Assembly (NCBI GenBank): GCA_002449555.1
Contig: DJXA01000117.1
Location: forward strand, 1-11,318
DNA: 11,318 nucleotides
Direction of reading: 5' to 3'
Source: Atopobiaceae bacterium UBA7016
GTDB taxonomy: Bacteria > Actinomycetota > Coriobacteriia > Coriobacteriales > Atopobiaceae
The position numbers and the translations under genes are program-made. Shown in pieces: positions 1 through 8,700 of the stretch (position 1 is the stretch's first letter; the number at the start of each line of letters is the position of its first letter). Below the pieces are notes generated by a model that did not search any database, was not told the origin of the DNA, and saw only the letters and a list, made by a program, of their open reading frames with translations.

Positions 1-610
1 GGAAGCCGAGCAAAAAGACGTTGAGGCAGAACAAACGGTTGAAGCCCCAGAACTCCATGTTGAGGATGTGGTGGAAGATGAAGAGCGCTCCGCTGACGAA
101 GCAGATGGTGTCCCAGCGGTGCCCCTCCATCACGGCGGGTACGTAGCCGCGCAGGAGCATCTCCTCTGCCGCGCACTGGATGAAGAGGGGAATGATGAGC
201 GGGACGACGGCCCACTCGAAGTGGTTGAAGTGATAGGTGATGGTGCCGCTTAGGTGGGTGGCCAAGACGAGGATGCTCATCCAAACAAAGCCCAGCACGA
301 GGCCTTTCCCCAACGACGCGAGCTTGCGGGTGAGGCTGCCCTCGGTAAAGACTTTGAGCGCGTCGCGACAGGTGAGCCACATGAAGGCGATGGTGATGAG
401 GATGGGGATGATGATCCAGAAGTTTGCGTTGTAGAGAAAGCCGTATTCCTCGCCCACAAGCGGGGTGAATGGGTCGACGCTTGCCTGCACAGCGTACTTT
501 ATGACGAGGCCGCCGTTATAGATGACGAGCTCCACCAACCCGATGAAGAGCAGGTTGGACTGGACGGCTCTCCAAAAGGGGTTTGTGGTGTTGAACGGTC
601 CTTCTTGCAT
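1..610 (-). CDS. CPBP family intramembrane metalloprotease, C-terminus cut by window edge
   Basis: This is the N-terminal 203 residues of a multi-helix membrane protein; the frame is open to the left edge, so the C-terminus is missing. The CPBP (Abi/CAAX protease-like) assignment rests on the paired-glutamate motif EEMLLR at residues 149-154, followed after a hydrophobic stretch by F177-x3-H181 (in LFIFHHILN). These are motifs 1 and 2 of the family and would supply catalytic Glu and His. The third, C-terminal His motif is not in the window. Hydrophobic helices are visible near residues 18-36, 66-80, 100-118, 135-148 and 165-182. The ATG at 610 is preceded by AAGGGAG at normal spacing, which supports this start. 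Family members process prenylated proteins or bacteriocin-related peptides, or cleave membrane anchors; no substrate can be named here. It follows the channel gene in the same direction, 83 nt downstream, with a hairpin between them. Confidence 0.88.
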   Translation of the reverse strand, partial: MQEGPFNTTNPFWRAVQSNLLFIGLVELVIYNGGLVIKYAVQASVDPFTPLVGEEYGFLYNANFWIIIPILITIAFMWLTCRDALKVFTEGSLTRKLASLGKGLVLGFVWMSILVLATHLSGTITYHFNHFEWAVVPLIIPLFIQCAAEEMLLRGYVPAVMEGHRWDTICFVSGALFIFHHILNMEFWGFNRLFCLNVFLLGF

Positions 611-653
611 GTTGGGCTCCCTTAAATAGTTGAACCACAGCATCATATCGCAT

Positions 654-686
654 GCGGGACCAGAAGGTCCGAACCTCTGGTCCCGC
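654..686 (-). terminator. stem-loop after the MscS-like gene
   Basis: GCGGGACCAGA (654-664) pairs perfectly with TCTGGTCCCGC (676-686). Inside, GGT (666-668) pairs with ACC (673-675) around a CCGA loop, leaving one bulged A. The stem starts 7 nt after the stop codon of the channel gene, where a terminator or 3'-end stabiliser is expected. There is no run of U after it in the minus direction, so termination may be partial or the element may be an attenuator before the protease gene. Confidence 0.55.
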
Positions 687-693
687 TGGACCG

Positions 694-3675
694 CTACATT
701 CTCAGAGGGATGTCCTCTTCTTCGAGGATGCGCATGACCTCGCCGTTCACGATGCGCTCAACCTTGAAGTAGTTCTCCTCGCGACACTCGGTGAGGATGG
801 AGTAGCCCACGGCGGGGAAGGGAAGGCCCGTCTGGATGCTCGTGATGCCCTTGTACTCCGGGCCCGACACGATGACGTCCTGATGCGCCGCGCCGATCTT
901 AGGCAGCTCGCGGGTGAGAATCTCCTCCATCCGTTCGGTGGGAACGACGGTGGGGACCTTGATCTCGAGCGGATAGAACGAGTTGAGGTGCGTCATGTTG
1001 AGGACATTCTTGATGTCGCGGTTGTCGATGATCTTTATGTTGTATCCGCGACCCATGAGCTTGGTGGAACGGACGCCAATCTCAAGCACGGTGCCGCGAT
1101 AGCCGCCCACGTCGATGATGTCGCCCACCTGGAAGTCTCCCTCGAACACGATGAAGATGCCGGCGATGATGTCGGCCACGAGCGTCTGGGCACCCAGGGA
1201 GAGGGCGATGGAGACGATGCCGAGCGAGGTCAGGCGCGTACGTGCGTCAAATCCGAGGTAGCCGAACGAGTAGTACAGGGCTCCGAGCACGATGACGTAC
1301 TTGAGAAGGCTGTAGACGAGTCGGCACACGGTCTCGCCACGGCTATCGAATAGCATCGACAGCAGCTGCAGGCTAAGCCTGGCCACCTGAATCAACAGCA
1401 GGGCCATGGTTACCACCATGATGATCGCGCAGATCGCAAAAAGGTTGAACCCGCGCATCCAGTCGCCAAACAGGATGTAGGACACGATTTCAGAACGCGA
1501 GCCACTGAGCATGCCAATGCCGCTGCGAGCCACAAGATAGACCACAACGGCGAAGGCGGCGAGCTGTGCGATGAGGATGCTCGAGGTCTTGCGCTCAGGC
1601 ACGAGGTCGCGCCACTTGATGTGGGCGAAGGACCAACGACGAGACGGGTCCACGGTGCGAAGGCGCTTGCCGTCTGGCGACATGACCTCGACGAGCTGCC
1701 CGTCTTCGATGGGGGTGCCCTTGTGGACCCAGTCTTCGAAAACGTCCTTCGTATAGCCAAAGAGCATGATGAAGCTGTTGATGGCCATCACGACGGCGAA
1801 AACGACCGTGGCCATGAGCGAGAAGGGCATGACGGTGATGAGCGCCAGGATGGTGGTGGTCCCGTAGAGGAAGGTGACGGAGTCCTGTTGGTCTGTCCGC
1901 ACGTAATAGCGACCCTTAGGCAAGTTCACGAAATCGAGGTAGCCACCGTGGATGGCGTTCTTGGGAAAGCCGAGCTCGGTTATGGGCGTGCCGGCAAGTC
2001 CGTTGGCGCTTGCATAGAGGACCTGGCCCGTTTGGGAGTCCATTGCGTAGCAGATTGCGTTGTCGGGCGTGATGGCCGTCAGCAGGTCGTCGAAGGAAGA
2101 GAGGGTAACCTCGTTCTTGATGAGCTCGTCGGGGATAGCCAAGACGAGGGCACCTTGCGTGTCTTTGCCAGCCGTGGATGGAATCGTCACGCCTGCGTAT
2201 GCGTCCAGAAGACCCGTCAAGGTGTCGCGTGAGGGGCTGTGATAGACGCTGGGGATGCCGCGCAGCAGCCTGCGAAAGTCTTCGGCGTGCTCTCCCTGGC
2301 CGTTTCCCAGGGTGAAGCCCGTGTAGCCCGTGCTGCACATCGACTCGCGCCCGGTGGAGTCAAACAGCATGACGTAGTCGCACCCAAGCTGGTTTGAGAC
2401 ACGGCGCAGCATCTCTGGTGTTGCCGTGTCCGGATACTCGGCAATGATGCCGGCGATGCGCTGCGCCTGTTCGACAAACCATCGTTCTTCGGCGGCGTAC
2501 AGATAGTCACTTCGAGAGCGCTGATACTCGTCAAGCGCCTCGAAGAGTCCAGAGATGACGGTGTCATTCATGGTGGTGCGCTCGTAGAGCGTCGAGACGG
2601 AGCTGACGAAGATGGTGACGATGAGGATGAGCGCAGACCCCAACGCAACGGCTACCACCGCCATCTTCTGGAGTGCCTTTGGGGCGTAGCGTGGCGCGTG
2701 GCGTTCGTCGAGGATTTTGTCGCGCGCATACTTCTGCGAGAAGAGCAGATAGCAGCCAAACGTGAAAATGGCAATCATCATGATGCCTGCGATGAACAGG
2801 GTGACGAGCGACGTGTGCGCCGCAGTGGTGCCGACGTTGGACACCAGCACGATACCCTCATGAGGGAACTCTGTCTGTCCGTAGACCGCCTCGAGGCTCT
2901 CGCCTTCATACTCTCCGGCAGCCATGCGCTTGGAGAGGAGGTCGTCCGCATTGATGCCGAGCTCAGCGAGGTACTCGACCTCAGGGAGCTTGCCACTGTT
3001 GAAGATGACGGGAAGCGAGCTGTCGCTGGTGTCCACGATAAAGATCGCGCCGTCAAAGGCGAGCTCCACCGTATGGAACACCTCGTTGGCACCGTAGCGG
3101 TCCATGATGTCATCGAGTGTCTTGAAGTAGGATGACCAGGTGACGTAGTAGGTGTCACCGGTGATGCGCGCTGCGCCCATTATGAGGGCATCGTCATAGC
3201 CGTTGAGGTCGCTTCCTTCCGGAAACACGGTGATCATGGCGTTATCGACCTCAACGCTGTCGGCCCAGTTCTTGATCTGGTCTGGCTTCAAGCGGGCCAA
3301 GTCGGCCGGAGCGCCGTCGGGTGGCACGACCGCACCGTCACGCAGCTCGATGACGGCGCCGTCGGTAAAGACGCGCGGGCCAGTGTAGCCGTCCTCACCC
3401 ACGAACTCCTCCAACACAGCACCCATGACGTCGGCACTTTCCTTGACGTCCTTGACCATGCGATCGGCATACTGGTTGGCGTCTTGCTGTTGGATATGGT
3501 GCAGGTTGAGGAGTAGGTCAGCCTTTGTCGTGTTCTCGTATGCTCGTGCCGCCTCGCGAAGGAGCGTGTTGACCATAACCAGTATGGTCACGCTGATGGC
3601 GAAGAGAGCGAAGGTGGCCAGAATGCCGACGATCACTCGCTTAAGAAAGCTCAGATTGCCCGCGCGCTTCTTCAT
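694..3675 (-). CDS. MscS-family mechanosensitive channel with two extracytoplasmic modules
   Basis: A 993-residue membrane protein, far longer than a plain MscS (about 290). By eye: TM1 ~14-37; first outside domain ~38-288; TM2 ~289-313; TM3 ~338-362; second outside domain ~363-605; a hydrophobic stretch ~606-640; cytoplasmic linker ~641-697; then helices ~698-716, ~741-763 and ~785-805. The MscS core follows: Gly/Ala-rich pore helix ~813-843 (SLGIVSIALSLGAQ), beta domain ~845-895 (FQVGDIIDVGGYRGTVLEIG) and an alpha/beta tail to 993. This topology puts the C-terminal domain in the cytoplasm, as MscS requires. The usual PNG motif of the beta domain is replaced by DNRD. Both outside domains begin with a related motif, YENTTKAD (46-53) and YERTTMND (364-371), suggesting duplication. 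The ATG at 3675 was chosen over a TTG at 3693 because AGGGAG lies just upstream of it. MscS channels open under membrane tension; gating by a bound ligand here is inference. Confidence 0.88.
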   Translation of the reverse strand: MKKRAGNLSFLKRVIVGILATFALFAISVTILVMVNTLLREAARAYENTTKADLLLNLHHIQQQDANQYADRMVKDVKESADVMGAVLEEFVGEDGYTGPRVFTDGAVIELRDGAVVPPDGAPADLARLKPDQIKNWADSVEVDNAMITVFPEGSDLNGYDDALIMGAARITGDTYYVTWSSYFKTLDDIMDRYGANEVFHTVELAFDGAIFIVDTSDSSLPVIFNSGKLPEVEYLAELGINADDLLSKRMAAGEYEGESLEAVYGQTEFPHEGIVLVSNVGTTAAHTSLVTLFIAGIMMIAIFTFGCYLLFSQKYARDKILDERHAPRYAPKALQKMAVVAVALGSALILIVTIFVSSVSTLYERTTMNDTVISGLFEALDEYQRSRSDYLYAAEERWFVEQAQRIAGIIAEYPDTATPEMLRRVSNQLGCDYVMLFDSTGRESMCSTGYTGFTLGNGQGEHAEDFRRLLRGIPSVYHSPSRDTLTGLLDAYAGVTIPSTAGKDTQGALVLAIPDELIKNEVTLSSFDDLLTAITPDNAICYAMDSQTGQVLYASANGLAGTPITELGFPKNAIHGGYLDFVNLPKGRYYVRTDQQDSVTFLYGTTTILALITVMPFSLMATVVFAVVMAINSFIMLFGYTKDVFEDWVHKGTPIEDGQLVEVMSPDGKRLRTVDPSRRWSFAHIKWRDLVPERKTSSILIAQLAAFAVVVYLVARSGIGMLSGSRSEIVSYILFGDWMRGFNLFAICAIIMVVTMALLLIQVARLSLQLLSMLFDSRGETVCRLVYSLLKYVIVLGALYYSFGYLGFDARTRLTSLGIVSIALSLGAQTLVADIIAGIFIVFEGDFQVGDIIDVGGYRGTVLEIGVRSTKLMGRGYNIKIIDNRDIKNVLNMTHLNSFYPLEIKVPTVVPTERMEEILTRELPKIGAAHQDVIVSGPEYKGITSIQTGLPFPAVGYSILTECREENYFKVERIVNGEVMRILEEEDIPLRM

Positions 3676-3710
3676 GGGTACTCCCTGCTGCAAATAAAGA
3701 TACGGAAGTA

Positions 3711-3716
3711 ATCATA
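3711..3716 (-). promoter_or_regulatory. possible -10 element of the MscS-like gene
   Basis: On the minus strand the bases read TATGAT, one mismatch from the TATAAT consensus, in a locally AT-rich gap. They would start a transcript about 30 nt before the ATG at 3675. No convincing -35 hexamer is found 16-18 nt further upstream, so this is a weak call. Confidence 0.28.
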
Positions 3717-3780
3717 TACGGAAATGTGCGGATGCGGGCGCATTGCGTGCCGTGAAAGACGCTGTCGTGGGGCTGTGGAC

Positions 3781-5634
3781 CTACTGCGCGAGCGAGTCGG
3801 TCACATGGAGCACGTAGGATCCCGACACGCCGGAGTCGAGCGTTGCGCTGATGGTGACCTCTCCAGGCGTCTTGAGCGCGACGTTGCCGTACTCGTCCAC
3901 CTCGGCGATGGCGGGGTCAGAGGAGTTCCAACGCGCATTCTTGTCCGCAGCGTCTTCCGGCGAGAGCTGGAAGCTTGCGGAGAACCGCTTCTCATGGACG
4001 TCGGCCGTGTAGTCAATCTCGGCGGGGAAGGATAGCTCGGTGGCGGTGACTACGTCAGCTTGTGGCAGGTAGGCAGCGGTCAGCTTGGATTCGCTGTCAA
4101 ACGACTGACCTTCGTACGGCGATCCGTCCTCTGTCTGCCAGCCTACGAAGACCAAGCCGTCCTTGGCAGGGGCTGGTGGAAGCTGGTCGAGCCAGCGGCC
4201 GTGCAGGACGTCTACGGTGCGGATGACCTCGCCATCTACGACGAAGCTCACCGTCTCAAAGACGTGCGTGAGCTCGTCGCTGTCAATGTGCTCGTTGATC
4301 CAGCTCTGGCGGCGCAGCATCCAGTCTCGGACGGCCTCGACGGACTCGTCGAAGGACACCTCATGCACCTGCCCCTCGTCATCAACAATCGGCCAGCGCG
4401 CAGCGTCGTCCACCCAGGAGGCCTTGATCTCGGCTGCGTACTGGTCAAGAATGCCGTCCGGTTTCAGGATGTCGTCGAGGATGCCATTCATGACTGTCCA
4501 GCGCTCTTTGAGGAGCTCCTGATAGGTGGGGTCGTACCCGCGCAGGTGATCGAGCCACGCCATGTTGCGATGCATGAAACCGGATGTATCGCTCTGGCTG
4601 CCGTCCAACGCGAGGTCGAAGTCCCAGAGCGGGCCCCACATCAGCTTTCCTTCACGCCCCTTGTAGAGGTAGGTGCTTGGGGTGATGAAGGCATCGGTGT
4701 TGCCGGAGTACTCCTGGATCCACCAGTAGTCTGCCGCCGAGCGTGCGTCGAGGTAGTCGGTGTAGGGGACGCCGTCCGCGTCGCAGAGATCGGGGGAGAA
4801 GATGGCATCCTCCGTCCTCTGGAGGTAGTTCATGATATAGGCCTTTTGGGCAGCCGTTCCGCCCTCGTCCGCCGTGAACTGAGGCTCCTCGGCGCCAAAG
4901 CGCACCAGCCGGTCGGTGGTGAGCGCGTTCTCGAGCGGCTCGTCATCAAGCGGGCACATGCAGAGGAGGTAGCCGCCGGTGATCTCGGGCTCGCTGTCGT
5001 CCTCGGGCGTGAGCTCGTCGATGTCGATGCGCGCCGAGCCTATGCGCACCTCCTCGGCGAGCGCGTAGCTGCCGTAGTACTCGCCATTGATGACGAGATC
5101 GACGGGCAGCGACTGCATGGCGTAGAAGGAGCCCATGCGCGCGGCGAGGTAGTTGATGACGCGGTTTCTGAGCTGGCTCTCGTCGTAGCGGTTGGCAAGG
5201 AGCACCCAGTGCTTGTTCTTGCCCATGCCCAACAGGTCATAGCCGTCCTTGAGCTTGAACTTGTAGGGCTTCTTGTCGGCGCCCCAGGTGCCATGGCCAC
5301 GCCCACGGAAGTAGTCAAGTTCTAGCTCCTCGGTATTCGTGAGGGGCTCGGTCGCGTAGTCGCCCGTGTAGCCCTCGGGCACCTCGACCTTCACCGTGGC
5401 GCCAGACGCGCGATAGCTGTGGTCTTCGCTTGCGTTGACCTGCTCGAACTCGGCGGAATCGATGGTGAGGTAGACCGTCGGGATGCCGTTGTCTTCCCAA
5501 GGGCGCACGGGCGTGTCCTCCTCCTTTGGCTGGGCGGCTGAACAGGACGTGAGCAGAAAGAGGGCGAGCGTGGATGCCATGGTAAGAAGCGCGAGGGTAC
5601 CTGCCCCGTGATGATGTGTGCGGTGCGAATCCAT
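3781..5634 (-). CDS. CotH kinase-family lipoprotein with InlB-type and Big2 C-terminal modules
   Basis: A 617-residue secreted lipoprotein. The signal peptide ends in the lipobox LTSC (28-31), so Cys31 should be lipidated and the rest held outside the membrane. Residues ~50-450 match the CotH fold: a glycine-rich segment RGRGHGTWGADKKPYKFKL (110-128), LLANRYDESQLRNRVINYLA (145-164), PVDLVINGEYYGSYALAEE (177-195) and the metal-binding-type signature GPLWDFDLALDG (334-345). CotH proteins have an atypical kinase fold; Bacillus CotH phosphorylates spore coat proteins. Residues ~461-524 resemble an InlB/Listeria-Bacteroides repeat (LPPAPAKDGLVFVGWQTEDG), and ~527-613 a bacterial Ig-like Big2 domain (WNSSDPAIAEVDEYGNVAL). 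Both are common in surface adhesins. The ATG at 5634 is chosen because AAAGGA lies 9 nt upstream and the signal peptide begins there; a GTG at 5694 has no such support. Substrate unknown; kinase activity is inferred from the family. Confidence 0.88.
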   Translation of the reverse strand: MDSHRTHHHGAGTLALLTMASTLALFLLTSCSAAQPKEEDTPVRPWEDNGIPTVYLTIDSAEFEQVNASEDHSYRASGATVKVEVPEGYTGDYATEPLTNTEELELDYFRGRGHGTWGADKKPYKFKLKDGYDLLGMGKNKHWVLLANRYDESQLRNRVINYLAARMGSFYAMQSLPVDLVINGEYYGSYALAEEVRIGSARIDIDELTPEDDSEPEITGGYLLCMCPLDDEPLENALTTDRLVRFGAEEPQFTADEGGTAAQKAYIMNYLQRTEDAIFSPDLCDADGVPYTDYLDARSAADYWWIQEYSGNTDAFITPSTYLYKGREGKLMWGPLWDFDLALDGSQSDTSGFMHRNMAWLDHLRGYDPTYQELLKERWTVMNGILDDILKPDGILDQYAAEIKASWVDDAARWPIVDDEGQVHEVSFDESVEAVRDWMLRRQSWINEHIDSDELTHVFETVSFVVDGEVIRTVDVLHGRWLDQLPPAPAKDGLVFVGWQTEDGSPYEGQSFDSESKLTAAYLPQADVVTATELSFPAEIDYTADVHEKRFSASFQLSPEDAADKNARWNSSDPAIAEVDEYGNVALKTPGEVTISATLDSGVSGSYVLHVTDSLAQ

Positions 5635-5643
5635 GCCTGTCAG

Positions 5644-5657
5644 TCCTTTCCAAAGGA
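5644..5657 (-). promoter_or_regulatory. palindrome overlapping the ribosome binding site of the CotH-like gene
   Basis: TCCTTT-CC-AAAGGA is a 6-bp inverted repeat with a 2-nt centre. Its minus-strand AAAGGA is the Shine-Dalgarno of the start at 5634. As RNA it could fold on the SD (5-bp stem, 4-nt loop) and modulate translation, but a stem this short can arise by chance. Confidence 0.3.
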
Positions 5658-5674
5658 AGGAGATAGTTACATCT

Positions 5675-5680
5675 ATTATG
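5675..5680 (-). promoter_or_regulatory. possible -10 element of the CotH-like gene
   Basis: The minus strand reads CATAAT, five of six consensus bases, in the only AT-rich part of the 98-nt gap after the phosphatase gene. A start about 35 nt before the ATG would follow. No good -35 hexamer is seen at normal spacing, so cotranscription with the upstream gene remains possible. Confidence 0.3.
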
Positions 5681-5732
5681 ACAATCGGACCCACAAGCTG
5701 TGTGAGATAGACGCCTGTGGCGCAAGCGGTCG

Positions 5733-8700
5733 CTAGTGGGCTCCGCGATACTCCAGACAGAGCATCGTAAGGTCGTCGAACTGCTCGGCGCTCCCCACGA
5801 AGGTGTCCACGGCCGCCTGTACGTTGTGCAGGAGCTGCTCTGCTGTGGCGTCTGGCTGTGCGTTCAGCGCATCGACCATGCGCTCGAAGCCAAACATCTC
5901 CTCGTCGAGGGCTGTTGCCTCGGGCACGCCGTCCGTGTACACGAAGATCTTGTCGCCCGGGTCGAGCAGAAGCTCGTACTCCTTGTAGCGCACGCCCTCC
6001 ATGATGCCGACCATGAGGCCGTGCTTGTCCTTCAGCAGCTCGAAGCGCCCGTTTGCCCGCTTGATGGCCGGGTACTCGTGCCCGGCGTTTGCGGCCACTA
6101 GCTTGCCCGTTGAAATCTCAAGAACGCCCAGCCAGATGGTCACGAACATGTCGGCTTGGTTGTCGGCACACAGGGCCTCGTTGGTGTTGGCAAGGACGTC
6201 GGCCACCGACTGGCCTGCCGTGGCGAAGCTCTGGAGGATGACCTTCGAGATCATCATGAACAGGGCCGCAGGGATGCCCTTGCCGCTCACGTCGGCAATG
6301 ACGAGGGCCAGATGGTCGTCATCGACGAAGAAGAAGTCATAAAAATCTCCGCCGACCTCGCGGGCAGGGTCCATCGAGGCGTAGAGATCAAACTCCTGGC
6401 GCTCGGGGAACGGCGGGAAGACATGTGGCAGCGAGCCTTCTTGGATTCGGTTGGCCATCTGCAGCTCGTTGGTGATGCGCTCGCGTTCTGCCTCGACGCG
6501 GTGCTCTTCCTCAAGGGCCCGCATCTTTCGATTTACGTACTCGCGCACCACATATGTGATGGTGAGTCCCAGCGCAAGTGCCAGCGCCACCCAGAACCAT
6601 GGCTCCTCATAGAGGTGCTTCTGCTTGGTGATGTTGACCGATGTGGTTATGCTCTCGCGGCCCATGGAGTCCCTGAGCTGCATGAGAAAGCGGTATGAGC
6701 CTCCCGGAAGGTTGGTGTAGCTGATGGGGCCGAGCTCGCTGCGATTGATCGTGACAGGCACATCGTCAAAGCCCTGCAGCTGGTAGGTGACCTGTGGGTC
6801 AATGAGTGAATAGGTGTAGGCGTGGGCATGTATGACCAGCTTGTGCACGTTAGAGGAGAGCGTGAAGTTGCCAGACGCATCGGGGTAGACGCGCACGCCG
6901 TTGGCGTCGACAAACGGAATGGACTGTTTGATGCCCCAAATGGTATCGAGGGTTGCTTCGATGTTTACCTTGGTCACGCCCGAGCTGCCGGCGATGTAGA
7001 GGTCGCCCTCAGGCGTCAGACAGCTGTAGGAGTTGCTGGTGGCGATGTGGGGCAGTCCGTTGGCGATGCCGTAGTGCGAGAAGTCGAAGTCGCCATTCTC
7101 GATGAGGTCATCGGCCGAGGCAACGTAGATGCCATTGCTGCTGAGCACCCAGAGGTCGCCCGTGCTGTTCTCGTACAGGTCGAAGTTGTTGGAATAGGGG
7201 AAGGCGCGCACCGTGGTGACGTGGTAGTCAGCATCGAGGTACGCGATTGAGTTTGACGTGACCACCCAATAGACGTTGCGCGTTGGGTCATGCTTGATGC
7301 GCATCACGATGCCCGAGCTGAGGCCCTCCGGCATGTTGATGTTGCGTATGCCAGCATCACCAATCAGGTAGATGCCGCCACCGTCCGTTCCGGCGAGAAT
7401 GGTTCCGTCGGCCGCCACGGCCACGGTGAGGGTCTCGAGGTTGGTGATGCCGTCATCGCCGTCGTAGACCCTCGTGACCTGGTCATCCTTAAGAACGCCG
7501 ACGCCTCCGGTGCACGCAACCACCATCGAGCCGTCAGGTGCCTCGCTCACGGCGCGGAAGTGGTCAGAGGGGAAGCCATCCTCCTCATTGAAGGCCACGA
7601 CCTCGCCAGCGTCGTAGCGAAGCAGGCCCAGCTCACGCCATGTCGAGATCCAAAGCCGATTTTTGCTGTCGCGGATAATGGAGCGGATGCGACATCCGTC
7701 AAGCATGGTGACGAGGTCATCGTATCCGAGGCTCTCTCCCGAGGCGGTGGTGGCGGAGGTGAGTGGTACGGACGACACCACCTCGTCCTCTCCAAGCACC
7801 AAGAGGCCCGTGTCAGTGCCTACAAAGAGCTGTCCCTCGTACATGCAGGTAGTGTTGACCACCGCGTTCTCAAGGCCGTGGCGTGCGAACACGTCGGTGA
7901 GGCGGTCGGGCACCAGCTCCATGACGCCCTGGCGCGAGGAGGTAAACCACAGGTTGCCCTGGTAGTCCTGGATGACGTGGTTGATGGAGCCGTTGAGGGG
8001 AAGGTTATCTATGTAGTGGAAGCCGGCGTCATCGATAAGGCCGATGCCGTTGCGGGCGCTGAGCCAGATTTGGTCACCTATCTGGTTGATGTTGCGCACC
8101 TCGGTGAGCGGCGAGATGTCGGTGACTTCCATCTCGTTGATGCCGCGCCTGGGGTCGCCGTGGTAGAGCAGCGAATCCTCGGTGGCTATGTAGAGCGAGC
8201 CAGGCGTTGTCAGGTCTGCCGCTATGCAGGTCATGCCGCTGAGACTGGTCTTAGTATGGTCGATGTACTCCACCAGAAGGCCCTTGCGCATGGCAAAGTA
8301 GTCATCGGCGTTGGTCAGGCAGTAGATGATGCCGCCCTCACCCTTGCTGAGATAGTCAACGTAGGCCGACCCGAGACGATAGTCCGAGGCGGCGTGTAGG
8401 GTGAGGTCCTCCTCGACCGTGCAGATGCCGGCTGTGGTGCCCACATATATGGTGCCGTTGTCATCCTCTGCGAGGTCGGTGATCTTGGGCGAACCGAGCC
8501 CGTCCTCCATGCCCCACCAACGAAGCTCTCCGTTGTCGAGCATGGCAAGGCCGCTGTCGTTGGTGCCAATCCATAGGCGGTCATGTTCGTCGATGTGCAG
8601 GCATGCCACGCCACCGATGCCCATGCTTGCGTCCATCAGCTCGAAGGTGTTGCCGTCATAACGGATGAGGCCGCCATAGCCGCCTATCCAGATGAACCCC

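Noticed and set aside
652..1353. Plus-strand open frame opposite the MscS core
   Set aside because: The minus strand carries the conserved pore and beta domain; the plus-frame peptide is H/D/V-rich shadow sequence.
3676..3693. TTG start 6 codons upstream for the MscS-like gene
   Set aside because: The AGGGAG ribosome binding site lies between the TTG and the ATG at 3675, so only the ATG is correctly spaced.
4060..5325. Long plus-strand open frame (421 codons) opposite the CotH-like gene
   Set aside because: It is antisense to a gene with clear domains, has no ribosome binding site, and its composition (rich in V, A, L, E, H, D) is typical of a shadow frame in GC-rich DNA.
5635..5694. GTG start 20 codons upstream for the CotH-like gene
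   Set aside because: It would put an uncharacteristic extension before a normal lipoprotein signal peptide and has no ribosome binding site; the ATG at 5634 does.
7290..8399. Plus-strand open frame (369 codons) opposite the propeller region
   Set aside because: It mirrors the codons of the propeller repeats and has no recognisable domain or start signal.
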